This document shows, piece after piece, positions 1-6,320 of a stretch of DNA of 14,277 nt. The DNA lies in contig MVCQ01000022.1 in NCBI GenBank assembly GCA_002059205.1, forward strand, positions 1-14,277, read 5' to 3'. Under the pieces are notes generated by a model. That model had not been told where the DNA came from. It saw nothing but the letters and a program-made list of their open reading frames with translations, and searched no databases. Position numbers and translations under genes: made by a program. Each line of letters begins with the position of its first letter. The stretch's first letter is position 1. This stretch comes from Candidatus Latescibacteria bacterium 4484_107. Lineage in GTDB: Bacteria; Latescibacterota; 4484-107.

Positions 1-292
1 GAACGATTCTCCTCGTCCGCACAAAATCCCCGGCGTGGAGGCGGCAGAGATACATGCCGCTGGCTGCATCTCTCCCGGACGCATCCCGACCATCCCACAA
101 CGCCGAATACCAGCCCGCTTCCACCTCCCCATCCACCAATCTCCGGACTTCCTGACCGAGCAGCGTATAGACACTCAATCGGACCTCCGAGGTTTCGGGA
201 AGCTGAACCCGGATAGCCGTAAATGCGTCCCCTTTGCCGAACTTTTCCAATTCGAAAAAGACGATCCGAAAAAGACAAACACAGAACAAATA
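1..292 (-). pseudogene. Remnant of a T9SS/FlgD-like C-terminal sorting domain (partial at left edge)
   Basis: Reading the minus strand from about 232 down to the window edge gives a typical secreted-protein C-terminal domain: VQLPETSEVRLSVY, then LLGQEVRRLVDGEVEAGWY, then LWDGRDASGRDAASGMYLCR, ending with RTRRIV. Known from the family: this is the beta-sandwich tail (FlgD-Ig-like / type A sorting domain) carried by T9SS cargo in FCB bacteria, and the gene should stop a few codons beyond the left edge. What is odd is the upstream side. The usual NPFNP-type lead-in is missing, the reading frame becomes hydrophobic nonsense, and it meets TAG at 293-295 with no cargo body in any frame. I infer a gene tail cut off from its body. 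A short live ORF starting at a TTG codon is possible but unlikely. Confidence 0.6.
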
Positions 293-391
293 CTACGAAA
301 CTTAATAGAAGGCAGAGATATTGACGAGATCGCGTTCATAGCAGACATCTCCCGTTTTATCCTCAGCAAGTTGGAAGGTAAGTCCTCTTAG
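238..391 (+). pseudogene. Possible C-terminal tail of an Rpn-type PD-(D/E)XK transposon nuclease
   Basis: The plus frame ending at the TAA at 389-391 encodes ILRNLIEGRDIDEIAFIADI followed by SRFILSKLEGKSS. The pattern (LLxEG.DIxxIxxITxLSxxxIxKL) resembles the short helical tail at the end of many Rpn/YhgA-like transposon-associated nucleases. Nothing upstream in this frame looks like the nuclease domain: the first ~65 codons of the open frame (35-237) are antisense to the sorting-domain remnant and read as low-complexity shadow sequence. The stretch from about 240 to 380 is also AT-richer than its surroundings. I infer a fragment of a mobile nuclease gene left next to the truncated sorting domain. 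The similarity is from memory of the pattern only and could be chance. Confidence 0.3.
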
Positions 392-451
392 CCCCACAAA
401 ATCCTGCCGATCCATCTCCCCGCCGAACCCCGCTTCCCGTGAAAAAACCCC

Positions 452-480
452 TTGATTTCACCCCGTAAGTTTTATATATT
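452..480 (+). promoter_or_regulatory. Candidate promoter for the toxin-antitoxin operon
   Basis: TTGATT (452-457) and TATATT (475-480) are separated by 17 bases, matching a sigma70-type -35/-10 pair, in an AT-rich patch inside a GC-rich region and 63 bases before the antitoxin start. If the host uses the Bacteroidota-type consensus instead, this match may be fortuitous. No clear operator palindrome is visible beside it, although Phd antitoxins usually repress their own promoter. Confidence 0.4.
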
Positions 481-519
481 TCAGTTAGTGAGTTCATTTT
501 TGCATATTGAAGAGTTTAA

Positions 520-539
520 CCTGATTTCTCAGGAGGGGG
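520..539 (+). promoter_or_regulatory. Strong ribosome binding site partly paired in a small hairpin
   Basis: AGGAGGGGG at 531-539 is an unusually strong Shine-Dalgarno sequence, with the core AGGAGG 7 bases before the ATG at 544. CCTGA (520-524) can pair with TCAGG (529-533) across a TTTC loop, covering the first bases of the site. The stem is only 5 bp, so any effect on translation is speculative. Confidence 0.4.
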
Positions 540-543
540 AATT

Positions 544-828
544 ATGGATACCATCATAAGCGCTTTGGATGCCCGTACTCAATTCGGACAGATCATCAGG
601 CGGACGGAGGAAAACAAAGATCGTTTCTTCATCTCCAGGAGGGGGAAACTGAAGGCCGTCCTAATGAGTATGGAGGATTACGTACAAAACATCGTGGATG
701 AGCCGGATTTCCTCAAAGAGGCCCATTGGAAGGCCGGGGAGGCAGGTCTGAATGGGATGACGATGGGGGAAATAGATCGGGAGATCGCAGAAGTGCGGCG
801 GTCCCTTAGAAACATGGGAAGACCATGA
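544..828 (+). CDS. Phd/YefM-type antitoxin
   Basis: A 94-residue protein with the N-terminal fold typical of Phd/YefM antitoxins: a short strand and helix (TIISALDARTQFGQIIRR), a basic turn (SRRGKLKAVLMSMEDY) and a helical acidic tail that would bind the toxin. In this family the N-terminal half dimerises and binds the operon promoter, while the C-terminal half neutralises the toxin. The ATG is preceded by a strong AGGAGGGGG at good distance. Its last codons overlap the PIN toxin start by 4 bases (ATGA), which implies translational coupling and fits a toxin-antitoxin pair. The middle segment (residues ~58-85, with WKAGEAGLNGMTMGEIDREI) is longer and more ordered-looking than in minimal Phd proteins. 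The family assignment is confident; target DNA and toxin binding are inferred. Confidence 0.9.
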   Translation: MDTIISALDARTQFGQIIRRTEENKDRFFISRRGKLKAVLMSMEDYVQNIVDEPDFLKEAHWKAGEAGLNGMTMGEIDREIAEVRRSLRNMGRP

Positions 829-1238
829 TCCGGGTAGTGCTGGACACCAACATCGTGATCTCCGCAACCTTAGCCAAGGGGCTTCCGTCATCGGTACTTA
901 CGATTCTTCTGCGCCTGTCGCAGTTTCAACTCTGCGTATCCGAGCCGCTGTTAGAGGAGTACAGGCAGGTTTTTATGCGGGAGAAATTCGAGAAGATCCA
1001 CCAGGAAGGCCTGAGGACTATCGCAAAGATTGAGGAACAAGCCTTAAACGTCATTCCGAAGGTCAAGGTCGAGCGGATCAAAATGGATCGCTCCGATAAT
1101 CGTGTGCTGGAGTGTGCACTCACTGCGGGGGCGCACTATCTGATCACGGGAAATCGTAGGCACTTCAACTTTGGGCATTTTTTCTCAACCCGGATTGTCA
1201 GCCCTTATGAGTTTCTGGACATCATAATCTCAGGATAG
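825..1238 (+). CDS. PIN-domain toxin (putative ribonuclease, COG1569-like)
   Basis: A 137-residue PIN-domain protein that starts inside the antitoxin stop codon. Visible landmarks are VLDTNIVISA with the first catalytic Asp at D7, an acidic helix SEPLLEEYRQV with Glu44/45, the motif DRSDNRVLECALTAGAHYL with Asp88 and Asp91, and LITGNRRHF, where a Gly-Asn replaces the Gly-Asp seen in many PIN enzymes. The last difference is common in this subfamily. The C-terminal IVSPYEFLDII is also typical. PIN toxins are Mg2+-dependent RNases that cleave tRNA, rRNA or mRNA. The acidic pocket appears intact, so the toxin is probably active. The RNA target cannot be predicted. The pair sits beside degraded mobile-element debris, which fits an acquired module. 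Confidence 0.92.
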   Translation: MIRVVLDTNIVISATLAKGLPSSVLTILLRLSQFQLCVSEPLLEEYRQVFMREKFEKIHQEGLRTIAKIEEQALNVIPKVKVERIKMDRSDNRVLECALTAGAHYLITGNRRHFNFGHFFSTRIVSPYEFLDIIISG

Positions 1239-1290
1239 AGCCCAAGTGCTCCTTGTCGGAAATTTGGCGGGGTCGTGTGACGCGGATCGT

Positions 1291-1316
1291 CGTTCCTGCG
1301 TTCCCACGCAGGAACG
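1291..1316. repeat. Perfect 11-bp palindrome with a 4-base loop
   Basis: CGTTCCTGCGT (1291-1301), loop TCCC, then ACGCAGGAACG (1306-1316): 11 of 11 bases pair. It lies between the PIN toxin stop and recD2. There is no T-run after it on either strand, so it is not a classical rho-independent terminator. The sequence style (GTTCCCACGC / GCAGGAACG, followed by GTGAGAACGAG) resembles dispersed palindromic repeats found in many bacterial genomes. It could stabilise the 3' end of the toxin mRNA. Confidence 0.75.
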
Positions 1317-1348
1317 TGAGAACGAGCTCAAAATGTGCATATTAGTCA

Positions 1349-1362
1349 CCACTCACCAATAA
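1349..1362. repeat. Two degenerate heptads of the CCACTCA/CCAATCA family
   Basis: CCACTCA (1349-1355) and CCAATAA (1356-1362) form a short period-7 array 15 bases before the recD2 start. The same heptad family recurs in five units at 11025-11059, at the end of sprA. It is too short to be convincing on its own; the match to the second site is what makes it notable. Confidence 0.5.
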
Positions 1363-1377
1363 CCAGCCGCCAAAACC

Positions 1378-3525
1378 ATGAACGCATCCCCGGACTTAGA
1401 CACGCTCGAAGGCGTCATAGAACGCATCACCTTCCACGCCGATGACACGGGCTACACCGTGGCCAAGCTCCGCGCCAAAGGAGCAGGCCCCGAACCCGTC
1501 ACCCTCGTGGGCTCCGTGGCCGAAATCCATCCCGGCGAGAGCGTGCGCTTGAAGGGCCACTGGACCACCCATCCTCAGTATGGCCGCCAATTCCGGATCG
1601 TCGAATACCAGACCGTCTATCCCTCCACCGTCGAGGGCATCCGAAAATACCTCGGGTCCGGATTGATCAAAGGCATCGGCCCGGTGACGGCCAAACGCAT
1701 CGTGGCCCAGTTTGGGCTGAAGACGCTCGACATCATCGAGCGCGCGCCGGATCGGCTGACGGAGGTAGAAGGCTTGGGGCCCAAGCGCGCGGAAATGATC
1801 AAGCACGCGTGGATCGAGCAGCAGGAGATCAAAGAGGTGATGCTCTTTCTCCAGTCCCACGACGTCAGCACCGCGTATGCGGTCAAGATCTGGAAGCAAT
1901 ACGGCGACGACGCGATCCGGATCGTTCGGGAGAACCCTTATCGTCTCGCCAAAGACATCTGGGGCATCGGCTTTCTCATCGCGGACCGGATCGCGCAAAA
2001 CCTCGGGGTGGATCCCGAATCCGCCATGCGCCTCAAGGCGGGTCTGCGCTACGTGTTGGGGCAGGCTTCCGAGAAAGAGGGGCACGTCTTTCTTCCCGCG
2101 GATCTTCTGATTTCCAGGGCCGCCGAGATTCTGAAGGCTCCGGAGAAAAAACTCCGTCCCTGTCTGAACGATCTGAGCCGGGAGCAGGAGGTGATTCTCG
2201 AAGACGAGCACGTCTATCTCCCTCCGCTCCACTATGCGGAACAGGCCGTATCGAAAAAACTCCATCAGCTTGCTCAGGTCTCGAAGGTGGAACTCCGAGA
2301 CCTGGGCGAAGAAGTCCGCGCGGTGGAAAAACGCACGGGGTTCACCTTTGCGGAACGCCAGAAAGAGGCCATCGCCAAAGCGCTGAGTGAAAACGTCCTG
2401 ATCCTCACCGGAGGGCCCGGAACAGGGAAGACCACCACCGTGCTCGGCATGATCGCCCTGTTTGCACGCCGGAGCCGTTCCATCGCGTTGTGCGCCCCCA
2501 CCGGACGCGCGGCCAAACGCATGAGCGAAGCCACGGGTCGGGAAGCCAAAACCATCCACCGGCTGCTCAAATTTCAGCCCCGGGGCGGTTTCGAATACGA
2601 CGGGAATCCTCCGCTTCCGGCGGATGTGGTGATCGTAGATGAAGTCTCCATGATAGATATCCTCCTGATGCACCATCTTCTCAAAGCCGTGCGCCCGAGC
2701 GCCACCATCGTCTTCGTCGGGGACGTGGATCAACTACCCTCCGTGGGGCCCGGAAACGTATTGAGGGATATGATCGCCTCCGGAACCGTGTCCACCGTCC
2801 GGCTCGATCAGATATTTCGGCAGGCCCGGCGCAGCCGCATCGTGGTCAACGCCCACCGGATCAACGAGGGGTTTTTCCCGTACATCAAAAACGAGCGCGC
2901 CGGCGATTTTTTCTTCATCGAGAAAGCGGAGCCTGCCGAAATCGTGGAAACCATCCTGAGCCTCTGCACCGAACGGCTTCCCCTGCATTACGAATACGAT
3001 CCCATAGACGACATCCAGGTGCTCGCCCCGATGTATCGCGGGGAGACCGGGACGATCAATCTCAACCACGCGCTTCAGCAGCGGCTCAACCCCCAGGGCG
3101 CGGAGATCCGCAGAGGCGACACACTCTTTCGAGTGGGCGACAAGGTGATGCAGATTCGGAACAATTACCAGAAGGAAGTCTTCAACGGCGACATCGGCCG
3201 CATCGTCTCCATCGATTTGGAGGAACAGGAAATGCGGGTCCGCTTCGACACCCTCGCATCCTACACATTCAGCGAATTAGACGAACTCGTGTTGGCCTAT
3301 GCGATTTCCATCCACAAAAGCCAGGGGTGCGAATTTAAAGCCGTCGTGTTCCCGTTGACCACACAGCACTATATGATGCTCCAGCGCAACCTGCTCTATA
3401 CCGCCATCACCCGCGCCAGGGAACTCGTCGTATTGGTGGGCACAAAAAAAGCGCTCGGCATCGCCGTCAAAAACGACAAAGTGTCCGAGCGCTATACAGG
3501 TCTTGCCGCGCGATTGGGCGAGTAA
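1378..3525 (+). CDS. recD2: RecD2: stand-alone RecD-like ATP-dependent DNA helicase (SF1B, 5'-3')
   Basis: A 715-residue protein with the full RecD2 layout. An OB-like N-terminal region (~1-80; LEGVIERITF, DDTGYTVAKL) is followed by helix-hairpin-helix motifs (LIKGIGPVTAKRI ~98-110, VEGLGPKRAEMI ~128-140). Then come two RecA-like helicase lobes: Walker A GGPGTGKTTT (345-354), Walker B VIVDEVSM (D421/E422), motif III GDVDQLPSVGPG (from 448), LDQIFRQ, motif V HKSQG (646-650) and YTAITRAR (674-681). RecD2 unwinds DNA 5'-3' outside any RecBCD complex and acts in repair. The length and all motifs look intact. No good Shine-Dalgarno precedes the ATG, but the first residues match the family start, so the start is probably right within a few codons. 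It stands alone between the toxin gene and a convergent minus-strand block. Confidence 0.97.
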   Translation: MNASPDLDTLEGVIERITFHADDTGYTVAKLRAKGAGPEPVTLVGSVAEIHPGESVRLKGHWTTHPQYGRQFRIVEYQTVYPSTVEGIRKYLGSGLIKGIGPVTAKRIVAQFGLKTLDIIERAPDRLTEVEGLGPKRAEMIKHAWIEQQEIKEVMLFLQSHDVSTAYAVKIWKQYGDDAIRIVRENPYRLAKDIWGIGFLIADRIAQNLGVDPESAMRLKAGLRYVLGQASEKEGHVFLPADLLISRAAEILKAPEKKLRPCLNDLSREQEVILEDEHVYLPPLHYAEQAVSKKLHQLAQVSKVELRDLGEEVRAVEKRTGFTFAERQKEAIAKALSENVLILTGGPGTGKTTTVLGMIALFARRSRSIALCAPTGRAAKRMSEATGREAKTIHRLLKFQPRGGFEYDGNPPLPADVVIVDEVSMIDILLMHHLLKAVRPSATIVFVGDVDQLPSVGPGNVLRDMIASGTVSTVRLDQIFRQARRSRIVVNAHRINEGFFPYIKNERAGDFFFIEKAEPAEIVETILSLCTERLPLHYEYDPIDDIQVLAPMYRGETGTINLNHALQQRLNPQGAEIRRGDTLFRVGDKVMQIRNNYQKEVFNGDIGRIVSIDLEEQEMRVRFDTLASYTFSELDELVLAYAISIHKSQGCEFKAVVFPLTTQHYMMLQRNLLYTAITRARELVVLVGTKKALGIAVKNDKVSERYTGLAARLGE

Positions 3526-3832
3526 GACGTGAAGGTGGGAAAGTGGGAAATCCCCAGGAATTCAGGCTTTAGCCTTTCATTGGAACTGAAAACAGGAACT
3601 TTCGAGACAACGGGGCGGCGTTCGCAGATAAGGCGAGAAAGTGGACCTCCCTATACTACTAATCTGCAAAATCTTGTTTTTTTGGCAAAATTTTTATTGA
3701 GCGAAGGAGGTAACGTTGGTTCAGTCTTCCAGTTACAGCACCTTTGTTTGATCCGTGTAAATCCGTGCTATCCGTGTCCCATTACTTTTGGATTGGGGTT
3801 GCGGCTATGCCGCGCTGTGTTTTCTCACTTTC
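3526..3832. other. Convergent intergenic region, repeat-rich, no gene seen
   Basis: This gap separates the ends of recD2 (plus) and the NYN gene (minus). It holds a GGTGGGAAAGTGGGAAA patch just after the recD2 stop, a small palindrome AGGCTTTAGCCT (3564-3575), an AT-rich core around 3668-3705 with two T-runs, ATCCGTG repeats (about 3752-3780) and a GCGGC-TAT-GCCGC hairpin (3801-3813) followed by GCTGTGTTTT. The hairpin could be a weak terminator for recD2, but it lies almost 290 bases downstream. I see no convincing coding frame; plus-strand frames here are compositional noise. Confidence 0.6.
3752..3778. repeat. ATCCGTG triple repeat
   Basis: ATCCGTG occurs three times with 9-10 base spacing (GATCCGTGTAA, ATCCGTGCT, ATCCGTGTCC). 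It is a degenerate tandem array unrelated in sequence to the neighbouring octamer array and similar in style to the other micro-repeats in this window. Confidence 0.7.
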
Positions 3833-3852
3833 TCACGTTCTCACCGTCTCAC
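3821..3852. repeat. 4 x 8-bp tandem repeat overlapping the NYN gene stop
   Basis: Four consecutive octamers: TTTCTCAC (3821-3828), TTTCTCAC (3829-3836), GTTCTCAC (3837-3844) and CGTCTCAC (3845-3852), followed by more pyrimidine-rich sequence (TTTCTTTCTC). The minus-strand stop codon of the NYN gene (3833-3835) lies in the second unit, so the last residues (TVRT) are encoded by the repeat. Confidence 0.85.
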
Positions 3853-5365
3853 TTTCTTTCTCTTCCTCCGTTTCCGCTTCCGTCCTACGATTTGCGTGAT
3901 TGTTCATCATCAGCAACAAGCCCTCGTCTATGGAATAATAGCTGTCCGCCGCCTGAACGAGATCCCGAGCCGTGTTATGGACAAAGGAGAACACCTCCAC
4001 CTTAGGGCCCATCGTCTTGACCAGTTGCACTAAGGACACGAAATCGCCGTCGCCGCTGACGATCACCACCACGTCCAACTTATCCGCCAGGCCGATGATG
4101 TCAATCGCCATGCCCATGTCCCAATCCCCTTTGGCGGATCCATCGCTCCGCAGACGGAGATCCTTGCGCTTCACCTCGTAGCTCTTCTGTTGGAGCATAC
4201 TCACAAAGCTGGTTTGATCCACGTCGGGAGACTGGACCACGTAGGCGATGGCTTTGATCAAGCGCCGCTTGCCCACCGTAGCTTCAAGAAGTTTCTCAAA
4301 GTCCACCCGCGCATTGAACTGCCGGGCCGCGTAGAACACGTTTTGAACGTCCACGAAAACCCCCACCCGCGCGTCTTCCCCATACGGCTTCACCACCCGG
4401 GCCTCCGGCTCCTGGAGTCGCTTTGTCTCCACGCGGAGCGTATGCACCTCGCGCCCGATCTGCTCGAACATTTGTTTTAAGTCCGTTTGTTCCTCGTTCC
4501 TCCGAATCGCCATCCGGTTCAACAGACCTTTCACCTGCTCGATGCTTTCCCCCACTGCTTCTAAGAAGGGAGAAGGCCCTTTCCCCATTCCTCCCTGACG
4601 TAGAAAATCCGACAGATCGTGCTGCATCTTGCGCGTCTCCCGTGTCAGATGGTGCACCTCCGAGGAGAGGTCCTCTTGAGTTCCGCGAGAATATACTTGA
4701 TCTAACTTCCGTTTTAGCGAGGTATTCTTCTCACTCAATGTTTTGTTGGTTTTCTGAGAAACAGCCAATTCGCGCTGCAGGTCGTTGATCCGGGTCTGGA
4801 ATATCTTGCGCTCATGCATCAGTTCGTCCAACCGCTTCTGAACGTGTCTGAACTGTTCCTTCACTTTGTCCAATTCCGACCCATCCGGATTCCATAGTTT
4901 CGGACGGGAGGCGGTCTCGGGTTCATTTCCTTCAGGCGCGGATTCCGGCATCCGAAAATCCTCGTCTAACCGATCCATCAACTCCCAAATCTCAGAACGA
5001 GCATCGCAGCTCAGGGCGAAGATCAGCCTCGCCATATGGGCATCGTCGGAGCGCTCGGATTCCTTTCGGAGCAAGTCCTCCACGGCATCCGGAGAAAGTT
5101 TGCGCACCGTTTTGATCAAGCTATTGTTGGCTCGCGTCAGTGCTTTCAGGATCGCTCTCGCGTTGTGCTCGTTCTCGTAGAATTCATCCACCAGATCCAA
5201 AATCAATTTATTTGTAGGGACGGATTTCGTGCGGGTTCCTTCGTAGCTCAACCCGCAGACATTGCACAATTTAACGATCCCTTTCTGATCCAATGAGTGG
5301 TCCAATATCCAACCCAGTGTCTCCGGCTCTATTTTATCGGCCAATTGTTTATGTAAGGATGTCAT
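3833..5365 (-). CDS. Coiled-coil protein with C-terminal NYN (LabA/DUF88-like) nuclease domain
   Basis: I start this gene at the ATG at 5365, not at the longer frame from 5422, because AGGAGG lies 7 bases before it; this gives 510 residues. The N-terminal ~150 residues are helical and contain a CxxC (Cys34, Cys37; KLCNVCGLSYEG). Residues ~165-256 and ~271-326 are heptad-rich coiled coil. From ~335 to 490 is a NYN domain of the PIN-like fold: VGVFVDVQNVFYAARQ (D339, N342), KGDWDMGMAIDI (D414, D416), VSGDGDF (D439, D441) and a VEVFSF strand. The acidic residues expected for metal-dependent RNA cleavage are present. The acidic tail (TEAETEEEKESETVRT) is encoded in low-complexity repeat DNA. It follows coaD closely, probably in one transcript. 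The family is clear; substrate and cellular role are unknown. The N-terminal half is not one I recognise. Confidence 0.9.
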   Translation of the reverse strand: MTSLHKQLADKIEPETLGWILDHSLDQKGIVKLCNVCGLSYEGTRTKSVPTNKLILDLVDEFYENEHNARAILKALTRANNSLIKTVRKLSPDAVEDLLRKESERSDDAHMARLIFALSCDARSEIWELMDRLDEDFRMPESAPEGNEPETASRPKLWNPDGSELDKVKEQFRHVQKRLDELMHERKIFQTRINDLQRELAVSQKTNKTLSEKNTSLKRKLDQVYSRGTQEDLSSEVHHLTRETRKMQHDLSDFLRQGGMGKGPSPFLEAVGESIEQVKGLLNRMAIRRNEEQTDLKQMFEQIGREVHTLRVETKRLQEPEARVVKPYGEDARVGVFVDVQNVFYAARQFNARVDFEKLLEATVGKRRLIKAIAYVVQSPDVDQTSFVSMLQQKSYEVKRKDLRLRSDGSAKGDWDMGMAIDIIGLADKLDVVVIVSGDGDFVSLVQLVKTMGPKVEVFSFVHNTARDLVQAADSYYSIDEGLLLMMNNHANRRTEAETEEEKESETVRT

Positions 5366-5425
5366 CGCCGTGCCTCCTGTTGATGAGAGGTGATTGATAA
5401 CTGATAACCGGCTTATGCTCATTGT

Positions 5426-5923
5426 TTACTGCACAGTGTTTTTCTTGAATTTTTCACGGAGTTTCCGTGCCACGAAGGGAGGCACAAACGCACTGGCGTC
5501 TCCCCCCAGGCCCACCACTTCCTTGACAATGGACGAGCTGAGATAGATATACTGACTGTTCGGCATCAGAAAGACACTTTCAAAAGAGGGATCCAATCTT
5601 CGATTGGCCAGGACCATCTCAAACTCATAGTCGAAATCGGTGGCCGCCCGCAGGCCCCGGACAATGGTCTGCGCGCCGGTCGCCTGCACCTTATTCACCA
5701 GCAACCCGTCCAGTTTTTCGACGGTTACCAAATCCTTCCACGCCTGCGTCGTCTCCCGGATCATCTCCATTCGCTCCTCAACGGAGAAGAGCGGATGAGT
5801 CTTGCGCAGATTATCGCCTATCACCACGATCAAACGGTCGAACAGCGCAACGGCCCGCTCGATTATATCCAAATGTCCGAATGTGATCGGATCGAAACTG
5901 CCTGGATAGATTGCGGTTTTCAA
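5426..5923 (-). CDS. coaD: Phosphopantetheine adenylyltransferase
   Basis: A 165-residue protein matching CoaD over its whole length. CoaD transfers AMP from ATP to 4'-phosphopantetheine, making dephospho-CoA, the penultimate step of coenzyme A synthesis in the cytoplasm. Visible motifs: the nucleotidyltransferase signature YPGSFDPITFGHLDII with T14 and H17 of the TxGH motif, NLRKTHPLFSVEERMEMI, IVRGLRAATDFDYEFEM, and YLSSSIVKEV in the ATP-binding C-terminal part. The start is a TTG codon at 5923: no in-frame ATG or GTG is nearby, the family start (KTAIYPGSFDP) follows directly, and AAGGAG lies 6 bases upstream. A rare start codon may keep expression modest. The NYN gene follows after 60 bases. 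Confidence 0.98.
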   Translation of the reverse strand: MKTAIYPGSFDPITFGHLDIIERAVALFDRLIVVIGDNLRKTHPLFSVEERMEMIRETTQAWKDLVTVEKLDGLLVNKVQATGAQTIVRGLRAATDFDYEFEMVLANRRLDPSFESVFLMPNSQYIYLSSSIVKEVVGLGGDASAFVPPFVARKLREKFKKNTVQ

Positions 5924-5978
5924 ATCAAACTCCTTTTCCCTTTGGGAATGTGAAACTCCCCTTTCCCCTGACCCCTGA

Positions 5979-6041
5979 ATTCAGAAGTCAGAATCCAGAA
6001 TTCAGAATGACTACTCCCGACTTCTGCCTCTTGGCTTCTAC
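5979..6041. repeat. Heptad array, ANTCAGA units plus CTTCTGC units
   Basis: ATTCAGA (5979), AGTCAGA (5986), ATCCAGA (5993) and ATTCAGA (6000) are four consecutive 7-mers. After a short spacer, CTTCTGC (6021), CTCTTGG (6028) and CTTCTAC (6035) give the same type of motif on the other strand. The 13-mer GACTTCTGCCTCT (6019-6031) recurs exactly at 6305-6317. Confidence 0.8.
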
Positions 6042-6155
6042 TAAGAAACACATTTGTAATCCCCTGCAACGGAAGGAATTCCAAAATGGGTTTTTTGGGC
6101 TCCTGGTGGTCTGTCAAGAGTGATTTGACGGATAAAGCCGAGCCAAAAATCGGGC

Positions 6156-6199
6156 AAGGGATTGCCCTCCTACAAAGGCACGTAGGAGGCAAATCCCTT
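6156..6199. repeat. 18-bp imperfect inverted repeat (hairpin)
   Basis: AAGGGATTGCCCTCCTAC (6156-6173), 8-base spacer AAAGGCAC, then GTAGGAGGCAAATCCCTT (6182-6199). The arms pair at 16 of 18 positions, the two mismatches being adjacent. There is no T-run in the expected place, so a factor-independent terminator is not well supported. It looks like a dispersed palindromic element (REP-like). Confidence 0.8.
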
Positions 6200-6278
6200 C
6201 GCCAATGGCGAACACCTTCGCCGATTGGGGAGCTGAAAGCATTATGCGCGTCCCCTCTGAGCATAATGGAAATGCTGA

Positions 6279-6320
6279 CTTCTGACTCCTGGCTCCTGTC
6301 TCCTGACTTCTGCCTCTAAC
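6279..6320. repeat. Six-unit heptad array containing the channel gene stop codon
   Basis: CTTCTGA, CTCCTGG, CTCCTGT, CTCCTGA, CTTCTGC and CTCTAAC follow one another without gaps from 6279. The minus-strand TAG of the channel gene (6316-6318) lies in the last, most diverged unit. The family matches the arrays at 5979-6041. Confidence 0.85.

Larger units (their letters stand above)
5924..6315. other. 392-base intergenic region between channel gene and coaD, filled with repeats
   Basis: No coding sequence is visible. From the coaD side it holds a G-rich AGGGGTCAGGGGAAAGGGG patch (read on the minus strand), a heptad array (5979-6006), a second short array (6019-6041), an 18-bp imperfect hairpin (6156-6199), a small TTCGCC-AAT-GGCGAA hairpin (6198-6212), an 8-bp inverted pair CATTATGC/GCATAATG (6240-6268) and a third heptad array reaching into the channel stop codon. 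I could not pick a convincing promoter for coaD, though the gap is long enough to contain one. Confidence 0.65.

Noticed and set aside
1396..2733. A 445-codon open frame antisense to recD2
   Set aside because: It is composition-driven shadow of a GC-rich gene: His/Gly/Asp-rich, no recognisable domain, and wholly inside a well-supported helicase gene.
3600..3740. A possible riboswitch or structured RNA (AT-rich core followed by GAAGGAGGTAACG)
   Set aside because: No recognisable conserved core (c-di-GMP, cobalamin, TPP, etc.), and the RBS-like GGAGG on the plus strand is not followed by a gene.
3801..3813. A GCGGC-TAT-GCCGC hairpin followed by TGTGTTTT as the recD2 terminator
   Set aside because: The stem is only 5 bp, the T-run is broken, and it is nearly 290 bases after the stop; kept only as a remark in the intergenic entry.
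3529..4005. A plus-strand open frame of 158 codons after recD2
   Set aside because: It spans the intergenic repeats and the antisense of the NYN gene end; no motif, and its sequence is dictated by the repeats.
5366..5422. A 19-residue longer start for the NYN protein
   Set aside because: The ATG at 5365 has a near-ideal AGGAGG at 7 bases, which itself lies within the putative extension.
6240..6268. An 8-bp inverted repeat CATTATGC/GCATAATG as a terminator for the channel gene
   Set aside because: An AT-rich short stem with a 13-base loop and no T-run gives too little support.
5979..6320. A CRISPR-like array
   Set aside because: The units are 7 bp and degenerate with no regular spacers; these are tandem micro-repeats.
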